This document shows positions 43,934-51,733 of a DNA stretch of 64,000 nt, piece after piece. A program made the position numbers and the translations under genes. Below the pieces are notes generated by a model that ran no database searches, was not told the DNA's origin, and saw nothing but the letters and a program-made list of their open reading frames with translations. Position 1 is the first letter of the stretch. Each line of letters opens with the position of its first letter. Where the stretch lies: contig JANQPA010000041.1 in NCBI GenBank assembly GCA_028285545.1, forward strand, positions 62,001 through 126,000, in the 5' to 3' direction. This DNA comes from Saprospiraceae bacterium (GTDB taxonomy: Bacteria; Bacteroidota; Bacteroidia; Chitinophagales; Saprospiraceae).

Positions 43934-46051
43934 TCAAAGACTTTCAGTTTTTGCGAAAACAGGCATCTCTATTGTGACGGTGGTCCCATTTTCAATCTCA
44001 GGATGAAAAGTAAGGGTAGCACCCAATTCCGCACAAAGAGATTTTAAATTATTTAGTCCGGTACCTCCCTTTTCTTTAACTTTTTCCGGATCAAAACCAA
44101 TGCCATTGTCTTCTACCATAATATTTATTTGATCTCCAAAACGATTGATCTGGAGACTAAACCAATCTGCCTTTGCATGCAATAAAATGTTGTTGACCAG
44201 AATATGAATAACACGATACAACTTCCTTTCTTTATTTGTATCCAGTCTTTGACTCATTCCATTGGTAGCAAATTCAACCTTCATACTTTGTGAATCACGG
44301 ATGTGGTTCAGCATATGTTCAATTTCCTTGACCAAGCCTCGATTGGGTAAGTTTACTGGCAAGGCTCCTTTTGATATGCGGCGCACCTCTTCACAAACTT
44401 CATCCAATAAAATATTGGCTTTCTCAAATTGGTGCTGATTTTCATCTTTGAGGGTATTAATCTTATCATTTAAATTGGTAAAATAGAGCTTAATGGTAGA
44501 CAACATGCCCCCCAGACGGTCATGTAACTCCTTGGATACCCAGTTTAGCAGTCGCTCACTGTCATCTATTTGAAGGTAATTTCGCTCTACCTCTAATTCT
44601 TGTAGTGCATTACTCAGGCGTTGCTCTGTAAGCCATTGCTGTTGCTGTACAAGCTTTCTTTTCTGGTTATTGTAAATGGCTACCAGTGCTGCTGCAATTC
44701 CAAATAAAAGCAAAAGCCCTAGTGCCATTATTCCTATGAGGGTCATGTTACGGTATTTTTTTTCCTTAGCCTGTGCCAACATGGCTTGCTGATCATTCAG
44801 TAGCTGAGCCGACCTGTTGAGTTCAACTAATGCGTTCTCTCTATTTTCAGTAAGTGAATCTGATCGGGAGCTGTATTCTAAATTAGTGGCATAGGCTTTT
44901 TCTAATTCATTATTTAAGGCATAAGTCGTTGAAAGTTTGTAGTATAGTTCTTTTTCGAGTTCAAGGATAGAAAGTGAATCAACCAGTTTTTTACATGCTT
45001 CAAAGGAATTTATGGCCTTGCTAAATTCATTTTGTTGATAATAATTTTTTCCAATTGCGAAATGCAGAAAAGCCCCTTCCGTATAATCTTGAACTTCCAG
45101 GGCCGATTCTAATCCTTTTTGAAAATTCTCATTAGCTTCATCATATTCTTTTCTTGCTCGATGGATCATTCCCTTATTTCGGAACTGCAGAATTTTTTCG
45201 GAAGAGTCCAAAAAATTAGCCAAGTCATCTGTTTTGCCCCAATAATATAGGGCAGAGTCCAAGAGGCCCAGTCTATAGTTAGCAGCGCTTAATTGAAGGT
45301 TGGCCTTCGCAAGGTTAGTTGAATCCCATTTAGGAAATAGCCTTATAGCTTCGTGAAATTTAGATTTTGCCGATTGGAACAAATTTAACTCCAGTAGACA
45401 AGCTCCTTCATTAATATACAAAGGGCCCATTTGATTAGGCTTCCGCAAGGACCGGCTTTTTTCAAATTGTACCAAGGCAATTTCATAATTTCCTGTCCTG
45501 AATAATAGATCTCCAAGATTGTTATGAATTTTAGCTTTGAGTCGGTTTAATTTACCTTCATCACCCTCATAGACTTTGAGGGCTGCCAAACCATCATATA
45601 AATATTGAATGCCCTTTTCAAACTGGCCTTTCTTGTTGCGATACAAGACTCCAAGGCTGTTAAAACAACTGGCAACACCCCAATGGTCTCCAATCTTATT
45701 ACGAATGGCAATAGCCTCAGAATAATAATCTTCTGCCTGGTCTAAAGCCCCATTATCTTTTGCCATGTGTCCAAGAACAACATTAGCCCCTGCCTTACCT
45801 AGTTGGTCATTTAGAAGATCTGCTAATTTTAAGGCCTTTTGCCCATATTCATTTCCCGCATCAAATTTTTTCCTCAAATAGAGTTTAAATGCCAATTCAT
45901 TCCAAATCTCAATTAGTTCGGGGTGATTGTCTTCCCTCCTCTCTGCTTGTTGTTCTAATTCATCAATTGACATCTTGATCCAATCTTGTTGTGCCACAAG
46001 AGGTCCTGAAATGAATAGATAGCAAGTCAAAAAAATTAGCCATCGTTTCAT
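43934..46051 (-). CDS. TPR-containing sensor histidine kinase (HisKA_3 type)
   Basis: A 705-residue kinase with a signal peptide (about 1-21), periplasmic TPR repeats (about 30-400, for example GNEYGQKALKLADLLND and AEDYYSEAIAIRNKIGDHWG), one TM helix (about 432-455), a coiled coil, HisKA_3 with phospho-His510 (KELHDRLGGML) and an HATPase domain with NNILLHA, EDNGIGFDP and GGTGLNNL. It would phosphorylate the downstream LuxR regulator. The external TPR region suggests sensing of a peptide or protein ligand outside the membrane, possibly the WD40/two-TM complex. Confidence 0.9.
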   Translation of the reverse strand: MKRWLIFLTCYLFISGPLVAQQDWIKMSIDELEQQAERREDNHPELIEIWNELAFKLYLRKKFDAGNEYGQKALKLADLLNDQLGKAGANVVLGHMAKDNGALDQAEDYYSEAIAIRNKIGDHWGVASCFNSLGVLYRNKKGQFEKGIQYLYDGLAALKVYEGDEGKLNRLKAKIHNNLGDLLFRTGNYEIALVQFEKSRSLRKPNQMGPLYINEGACLLELNLFQSAKSKFHEAIRLFPKWDSTNLAKANLQLSAANYRLGLLDSALYYWGKTDDLANFLDSSEKILQFRNKGMIHRARKEYDEANENFQKGLESALEVQDYTEGAFLHFAIGKNYYQQNEFSKAINSFEACKKLVDSLSILELEKELYYKLSTTYALNNELEKAYATNLEYSSRSDSLTENRENALVELNRSAQLLNDQQAMLAQAKEKKYRNMTLIGIMALGLLLLFGIAAALVAIYNNQKRKLVQQQQWLTEQRLSNALQELEVERNYLQIDDSERLLNWVSKELHDRLGGMLSTIKLYFTNLNDKINTLKDENQHQFEKANILLDEVCEEVRRISKGALPVNLPNRGLVKEIEHMLNHIRDSQSMKVEFATNGMSQRLDTNKERKLYRVIHILVNNILLHAKADWFSLQINRFGDQINIMVEDNGIGFDPEKVKEKGGTGLNNLKSLCAELGATLTFHPEIENGTTVTIEMPVFAKTESL

Positions 46052-46089
46052 AAAAAAAAGGTTAACCCATCAAAGAAAAGCTGGGGTGA

Positions 46090-46506
46090 TTATGCATTCA
46101 TTTTTTCGATCGGACGATCTACTTCATTTGCACCAGTTGTACCTGAAGAAGTACTACCACCATCTTCTTCTTCTGGTGGATCATCCGGGTCTCTTGAAAA
46201 AACTGCTTTTCTAAAAACTGCTTTTACTTCAAAAATACCGCGATCATCCTCAAAAGGAACTGCTCCGAACGAAATAATGTGATTAACAGGTGTTATACTT
46301 GGTAATGAAGGAATGTCGAGGTCTTCTTCAATAATTAGGTCTACTTTAAAAACATTATTTTCGTCAGGCTCGTCAGAATGCAACCTAAAGCCTGCTGCTC
46401 GAAAATTAGTGCTTTTACAATAGGTTATGGCATGCAGCAAATATTCTTTGGGCTTGCCGATTACCGTAATACTGAAAAGCTCAACTTGGGGAGTGTCTAA
46501 CCTCAT
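46090..46506 (-). CDS. Unrecognised acidic 138-residue protein
   Basis: A soluble protein with a beta-alpha-beta start (QVELFSITVIGKPKEYLLHAITYC), a strand-rich middle (FKVDLIIEEDLDIP) and a low-complexity acidic tail (DPDDPPEEEDGGSTSSGTTG). No family is recognised. It precedes the kinase on the same strand (38-bp gap) and is divergent from caspase C. It may be an adaptor, inhibitor or substrate of the island proteases; the flexible acidic tail would suit a protease-cleaved linker. This is inference only. Confidence 0.6.
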   Translation of the reverse strand: MRLDTPQVELFSITVIGKPKEYLLHAITYCKSTNFRAAGFRLHSDEPDENNVFKVDLIIEEDLDIPSLPSITPVNHIISFGAVPFEDDRGIFEVKAVFRKAVFSRDPDDPPEEEDGGSTSSGTTGANEVDRPIEKMNA

Positions 46507-46524
46507 GTGAGTTGGGTTTAATAT

Positions 46525-46541
46525 TTAGGATTTTATCCTAA
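46525..46541 (-). promoter_or_regulatory. Everted TTAGGAT-N3-ATCCTAA repeat upstream of 138-residue gene
   Basis: TTAGGAT and ATCCTAA flank a TTT spacer 19 bp upstream of the minus-strand ATG. The arms are the halves of the TCCTAA-N4-TTAGGA operator in the opposite order, so they may give weaker or differently oriented binding of the same regulator. Confidence 0.45.
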
Positions 46542-46601
46542 GATACAAAATAAGTTCTACTATTCGATGACAAAGATCTTTACTAAATCGATTTAAGGGT
46601 A

Positions 46602-46627
46602 TCCTAATATTTTAGGATATCCTTTCC
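46602..46627 (+). promoter_or_regulatory. Candidate response-regulator operator, copy 3, upstream of caspase C
   Basis: TCCTAA-TATT-TTAGGA with the plus-strand extension TATCCTTTCC, 104 bp before the caspase C ATG and facing it. Dyad arms extend to 46600 and 46619. A degenerate further half (AGGATTAGGAG) follows at 46631-46641. Confidence 0.6.
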
Positions 46628-46730
46628 ATAAGGATTAGGAGAAAAAGAAGGTAAATTCTTTTTTATCTTGTAGTTATAAATGTAAAATCACCAATTAGAT
46701 CTTTTCCGGCTCTTCAAATCATTCAGCTGT

Positions 46731-49082
46731 ATGGCCCAATTATATTCATTATTAGTTGCGATTTGTGATTATCCGAATCCTGCCCACCGTCTTGAGGGCT
46801 GTATCAATGACCTGAACCACATGAAAGCTCATTTGGAGGAATATTGTGCTGACAATCAATTAGAGCTTAATACCGAGATCCAAATTAATGAGCAGGCAAG
46901 CAGAGAAAATATTATACAAGGGTTTAAGACTTTTGAAAAAGCAAATAAAGGGGATCATTGTCTGTTTTTTTTTGCTGGCCATGGTTCTCAATGCAGGGCG
47001 CCCAAAGAATTCTGGCACATGGAATCTGACAGACTAAATGAGACCCTGGTTTGTTGGGATAGTCGCACTGAAGGTGGAAGAGATTTGATAGATAAAGAAT
47101 TATCCTACCTCATATGGAAAGCTACTTATAAGAAAGAAGTAAATTTTCTCTCCATCACCGATTGTTGTCACAGTGGGAGCAGTATGCGTTTTCATCCCAT
47201 TAAAGAAAGGCGAGTAAGTCAGTTTGGAACTGCTCCGACTATAGAGGAATATTTGGGTTTTGACCAATATAAAAAAGAAGATGAAAACACTTATATACCT
47301 CCTCAGGGCATTTATATTCATTTGGCAGCCGCCCAATCTCACCAAACAGCCAAAGAAGTAAGGTCCGAGGATGGAGAACAAAGAGGAGTATTTACCTATA
47401 TGCTTTTAGAGGTTTTAAAAGGGGCTATTACTCCCCTTAGCTACAACGAAATAATTAGCAGAACTCGCTTTCGCATTCAACGATATTTTCATGATCAATA
47501 TCCTATGCTGGAGGCTAGTCAGGAAAAAGATAAAAACAAAATATTTCTCGGCTCTCAAACACTACAAACTAAATCAGATTTATTAGTTAGCTGGAACAAA
47601 ACTAAAGGATGGGTAATCAATGCCGGGAGATTCCAACAAATCCAGGGTGAAGAGGTGGACAATCCTAGCATTTTTCAATTACTAGAAGGAGATCATCAAG
47701 TTTTGGCCAAAAAAGTGTATGTGGATCATTCGAGCATTTCAAACATGCCCGATTTTAATAAAGACAAAATATATCCTGCAAGATTGGTATCTTCTGGCGT
47801 TCCAAAAATTATAATAGCCTTTGCTCCGGATAGCGAAGAACAAGGTGTTAGTATCCTTGATTCCCAACTTTCACTTAAGCCTTCCATTTTTTTTACATTT
47901 TCAAAGTCTTCAAAAGATGCTCAATTTTTAATCCATGCTAAAAATGGAGCTTATTACCTAAGTGGTCCTCTTGATAACAAACCATTATTTAAAAAAATAC
48001 ATGGATACAAAACAGAAAATGCCCTAAAATTTATTGGTGAATTTGAAAAAGTAATACACTGGCAGCAAATTCTTGAACTCAGTCATAGCAATTCTGGCAT
48101 TTCTTCCGAAAACATTAAAATTAACCTGTTAAGGAGCAAAGTGTCTGAAGATAATATGGATTTTGAAATGGTCAACTGGCAGGAGCCAGGCCTATTCAAA
48201 TATGGGATCGAAAAGGGTTCTTTCAAAAATCCCACCTTTCGCTTAAGTATTAAAAATACAGACTTCCGACCTGTTTGGGTCAGCGTTTTATATTTGGGAG
48301 TGGATTACAGTATTTCAAATATTTTAATGGCTTCAGAAAGATTAAGCGCTGGGAAGGAAGCCTGGTGCGGCTTCAACCAAGATGGACATTTTAATAAAAA
48401 CATACCTATTGTAGTATTAGATTCGCTTCATAAGCAGGGAATAACCAAATCCACAAATTATTTGAAAATAATTGTGAGTACCTCCGCGTTTGTTACAGAT
48501 CAATTCAATCAGACTGGCATACAACTGGATACTGTCCGGGGGTCTGAGAATAGAGCAGCTAAAAAACGGGCTCGTAAACAAGATTGGCTTATTCAAACGA
48601 TTCCCATTGCGATTTACCGCCCCCTTTTTCCAACTATTTTAACAAATCAAGAACCTGTTGAATTATTTGGTCATCAAATTAAAGCTCCAGAAGGATTTTC
48701 AGCTGAAGTGCATCTCGAAACCCTGGAAGCAGCTTCTAATCATTTAACCTTTAGTCCTGGTTTACCACAAAAGCAAGGGAAGCCATTGATTCCTTTTGAC
48801 CTTGGTCCTTCTGAGGTTCAACCAGAACTTAGTGTAATGGTCTTTAGTAATTGCGAAGGCCTGGAAAATATTTCTAAGGAGCAGCCACTTCAAATCAATT
48901 TGAGGAATGAAGAGGAGAGTCGTGGATTGGAAATCTACTTTTTTTCTTTAAAAGATGATGGTTTTATCCCTGTCGAAGGTTCTTACCGCCAGGGAATCTG
49001 GCAGATGGACGAAGGTGATGTAAATACCTTAGAAAAAGAAGGAGGTTTTAGATTGTTTTTCTTTGATCAGATTCAGGGTTAA
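46731..49082 (+). CDS. Caspase-like C14 peptidase C
   Basis: A 783-residue protease with His84 (FAGHG), Cys146 (DCCHSG) and DGEQRGVFTYMLLEVL at the end of the catalytic domain (about 275). Then come the shared region (GWVINAGRF), a Trp helix (EKVIHWQQILELSH) and the C-terminal beta domain (VWVSVLYLGVDYSI), plus an extra 130-residue beta extension (about 650-783) absent from caspases A and B. The ATG at 46731 is the first in frame. A candidate operator of the local response regulator lies 104 bp upstream, so this is the member most clearly under two-component control. Confidence 0.85.
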   Translation: MAQLYSLLVAICDYPNPAHRLEGCINDLNHMKAHLEEYCADNQLELNTEIQINEQASRENIIQGFKTFEKANKGDHCLFFFAGHGSQCRAPKEFWHMESDRLNETLVCWDSRTEGGRDLIDKELSYLIWKATYKKEVNFLSITDCCHSGSSMRFHPIKERRVSQFGTAPTIEEYLGFDQYKKEDENTYIPPQGIYIHLAAAQSHQTAKEVRSEDGEQRGVFTYMLLEVLKGAITPLSYNEIISRTRFRIQRYFHDQYPMLEASQEKDKNKIFLGSQTLQTKSDLLVSWNKTKGWVINAGRFQQIQGEEVDNPSIFQLLEGDHQVLAKKVYVDHSSISNMPDFNKDKIYPARLVSSGVPKIIIAFAPDSEEQGVSILDSQLSLKPSIFFTFSKSSKDAQFLIHAKNGAYYLSGPLDNKPLFKKIHGYKTENALKFIGEFEKVIHWQQILELSHSNSGISSENIKINLLRSKVSEDNMDFEMVNWQEPGLFKYGIEKGSFKNPTFRLSIKNTDFRPVWVSVLYLGVDYSISNILMASERLSAGKEAWCGFNQDGHFNKNIPIVVLDSLHKQGITKSTNYLKIIVSTSAFVTDQFNQTGIQLDTVRGSENRAAKKRARKQDWLIQTIPIAIYRPLFPTILTNQEPVELFGHQIKAPEGFSAEVHLETLEAASNHLTFSPGLPQKQGKPLIPFDLGPSEVQPELSVMVFSNCEGLENISKEQPLQINLRNEEESRGLEIYFFSLKDDGFIPVEGSYRQGIWQMDEGDVNTLEKEGGFRLFFFDQIQG

Positions 49083-49119
49083 AAGTGATAAAATATCATT
49101 TAAAAACTGGCATTTTGTA

Positions 49120-50283
49120 TCATTTTACCGAAAACCGATAAACTGTTTTGGAAGAGTATTCTTCTCCTGGATTTAAAGTCACAGAAGGAAAGGAAGCTTG
49201 GTTGGGAGAATCAGGGTAATGCTGTGTTTCCAAGCATAAACCATAGCGGTGATGATAGACCTTCCCTTCTTTTCCGACATTACTTCCATCGAGAAAATTT
49301 CCACTGTAAAACTGAAGACCAGGTTCAGTAGTCAATATTTCCATAAATCTACCAGAATTAACCTCATAAAGACTGGCTATTTTTTCCAATCCTTCATTAT
49401 TTCGATTCAGGACAAAATTGTGGTCATATCCAAGGCCATACTCCAACTGTGTATCTTCAAAGTCAATTCTTTTTCCGATTGAAGTGGCTGTCCGGAAATC
49501 AAAGGGCGTTCCGTCGACATCCTGAAAAATTCCAGTAGGAATTAAAGTTTCATCTACAGGTGTGAACTGATCAGCATTTATCATAAGCTCATGGCTGAGA
49601 ATGTCCCCATTTCCTGCCCCTCCCAGGTTGAAATAAGAATGATTGGTGAGATTACAAATGGTTTTTTTATCAGTAGAGGCTGAATAACTAATACTTAATG
49701 AATTATCTTCTGTCAATAAATAAATAACCTCTATCGACAGATTACCTGGATACCCTTCTTCCATATCCTTACTCAAATAATTTAGTGCTAAGCCTACAGC
49801 ACTTTCTTCTTCTATTTCACTAGCTTGCCATAAAACCTTATCAAAACCTTTAATTCCTCCATGCAGATGGTTTGGTCCATTATTGGTTGCCAATGAGTAG
49901 TTTTCTCCATCTAAACTAAACTTTCCTTTTGCGATCCTATTACCATACCGGCCGATAATGGCTCCAAAATAAGGATGCTCGTCGACATAATTCCCAATAC
50001 TATCAAAGCCTAACACAATGTCACCAAAGCTGCCATTTTTATCTTTGGTTTTTAAGGAAACGATTATTCCGCCATAATTGGTTATTTGAACCTCTGTCCC
50101 ATCAACATTCTTTAAAGTAAAGAGGTAAGCGGGGCCATCTGGTGAATCACCAAAATAAGTTTTTGTAATGGTGCTTTTTTGGAGGATTACTTTTTCAGAA
50201 GATTTATCATTCGATTTATCTTCCTGGCAAGCAGTGAAAACCATCATTAATGATATCAAGGGCAGAAGGACAGTGATTTTCAT
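49120..50283 (-). CDS. galM: Lipoprotein aldose 1-epimerase
   Basis: A 387-residue galactose mutarotase with a lipoprotein signal (lipobox FTAC, Cys19). Catalytic motifs are NGPNHLHGGIKGFDKVLW (about 135), LTNHSYFNLGG with the acid His (about 212), GYDHNFVL (Asp) and the base Glu in CLETQHYPDSPNQ near the C-terminus. Secreted versions in Bacteroidota equilibrate sugar anomers in the periplasm. It sits 36 bp behind a sulfatase on the same strand and belongs to the glycan-degradation locus. Confidence 0.88.
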   Translation of the reverse strand: MKITVLLPLISLMMVFTACQEDKSNDKSSEKVILQKSTITKTYFGDSPDGPAYLFTLKNVDGTEVQITNYGGIIVSLKTKDKNGSFGDIVLGFDSIGNYVDEHPYFGAIIGRYGNRIAKGKFSLDGENYSLATNNGPNHLHGGIKGFDKVLWQASEIEEESAVGLALNYLSKDMEEGYPGNLSIEVIYLLTEDNSLSISYSASTDKKTICNLTNHSYFNLGGAGNGDILSHELMINADQFTPVDETLIPTGIFQDVDGTPFDFRTATSIGKRIDFEDTQLEYGLGYDHNFVLNRNNEGLEKIASLYEVNSGRFMEILTTEPGLQFYSGNFLDGSNVGKEGKVYHHRYGLCLETQHYPDSPNQASFPSVTLNPGEEYSSKTVYRFSVK

Positions 50284-50318
50284 AATTTTCTTATTATTGT
50301 TGAACTATTCTTTGATTA

Positions 50319-51725
50319 TTATTTTTTCCATTGCCTGTCAATGGCATTGAGTTCTGTTTCTATCCCTTTATCACCTTGTTGCTTCATCCAGGCTAACAGC
50401 TTTTTTTTAAGTTTATTAATTTTGGCATGGTATTCAGCCTTTTGGCTAAGATTATTGAGTTCATAGGGATCTTTTTGCAAATCATAGAACTCCCATTCTG
50501 GTCTTATCTCATAAGCTTTTACCCGTTCTGCTGCAAAGGTATTACCAGATTCAGCTTCTTCCATCCAGGAGCCAAAAATCCCATAAGGACCCTGCCGGGC
50601 AATAACCATATTGCTGAATTTATTTTGCCAGTTTATGTTCCAGATCAATCGATAATTTTTGGTCCTGATCGTCCGAATTCCATAAGCCTCCGGGCCATCA
50701 TATATTCCTTTTGATGTTTGGATGCCAAAAACAGCTTTATGATGAACCTTTTTTTTCTTTTTCAAAATAGGAAGAAAGCTTTTTCCATCCAGGTCGTATT
50801 TAGATGTATTATCCTTAATAATCTCAAGTAGAGTGGGCAAAACGTCTATATATTGAATCATAGCATCTGTTGATGAATTAGCTTCCACCAATCCAGGATA
50901 TCTTATAATAGCCGCCGACCTTAATCCGGTATCATAACAAGTCCATTTACAGTGAGGAAAATTAGAACCTTGCTCAGATAGGTAAATAACAATTGTCTGA
51001 TTAGCTTCACCGCTTTCTTCCAAATACTGCATACAGGTACCTAGCTGCTGATCAAAATAGCTAATCTCGGCATAATAATTAACCAGACCTGCCCTTGTTT
51101 TTTCGGTATCAACCAAATAAGGGGGCAAGGTCAATTTCTTAGCATCATACTTAGAGGCATCTCCCTTATTCCAAGGACTGTGAGCCTGATTGGACGAAAC
51201 CACCAGACACCAAGGCTGATCTTTTGAGGATTCTATAAATTCTTTGACTTTTGAGAGATCTAGATCAAGCCCTTTACCATTGTCGTGTTCGCGGCCTCCG
51301 AGATGCTCAAAAGGAAAGTTAGCTTCTGGCTGATAGTGTTTTTTACCAATTAGGGCTGACCTATAGCCTTTTCTTTCCAGGTAATGAGGCAGGCTGCGAA
51401 TACGATCATGAACTTTGCTATGATTAGGGTAAGCACCGTTGCGCACAGGGTGGATGCCAGTAAAAAGGCTCATACGGGTAGGTGCACACATTGGAGATGA
51501 ATTAAAACAGTAATTAAATTTCATCCCTTCTTTTGCCAGTTTATCAATATTGGGGGTTTGGACTTCATCATTCCCATAACATCCAAGGTCATGATAGGTT
51601 AGATCATCAGAAAGAATGATCATAATATTTGGAAGGCTAGTTGCCTTTGGAGTTTGCCCAAATAACTCATAACAAATAAGAGAGAGTACCATAAAAAGAG
51701 TGAACCTCATTATTCTTAGTTTCAT
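50319..51725 (-). CDS. Sulfatase with CAPTR signature
   Basis: A 468-residue secreted sulfatase (signal peptide about 1-23). Metal ligands lie in ILSDDL (Asp40-Asp41), and the formylglycine site is C80 in MCAPTRMSLFTG, giving Cys-type maturation. The sequence resembles N-sulfoglucosamine sulfohydrolase-like S1_8-type members (PNHSKVHDRIRSLPHYLERKGY, LIGKKHY). The substrate sulfate position is unknown. Its stop lies 35 bp before the aldose epimerase ATG, so they are co-transcribed with the upstream GH127-like gene (8-bp gap). Confidence 0.85.
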   Translation of the reverse strand: MKLRIMRFTLFMVLSLICYELFGQTPKATSLPNIMIILSDDLTYHDLGCYGNDEVQTPNIDKLAKEGMKFNYCFNSSPMCAPTRMSLFTGIHPVRNGAYPNHSKVHDRIRSLPHYLERKGYRSALIGKKHYQPEANFPFEHLGGREHDNGKGLDLDLSKVKEFIESSKDQPWCLVVSSNQAHSPWNKGDASKYDAKKLTLPPYLVDTEKTRAGLVNYYAEISYFDQQLGTCMQYLEESGEANQTIVIYLSEQGSNFPHCKWTCYDTGLRSAAIIRYPGLVEANSSTDAMIQYIDVLPTLLEIIKDNTSKYDLDGKSFLPILKKKKKVHHKAVFGIQTSKGIYDGPEAYGIRTIRTKNYRLIWNINWQNKFSNMVIARQGPYGIFGSWMEEAESGNTFAAERVKAYEIRPEWEFYDLQKDPYELNNLSQKAEYHAKINKLKKKLLAWMKQQGDKGIETELNAIDRQWKK

Positions 51726-51733
51726 TGGGCAGC

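Noticed and set aside
43854-43937. 28-residue N-terminal extension of the LuxR-type regulator
   Set aside because: It starts with TTG and precedes the standard MINILLADDH start of a receiver domain; the ATG at 43853 is preferred.
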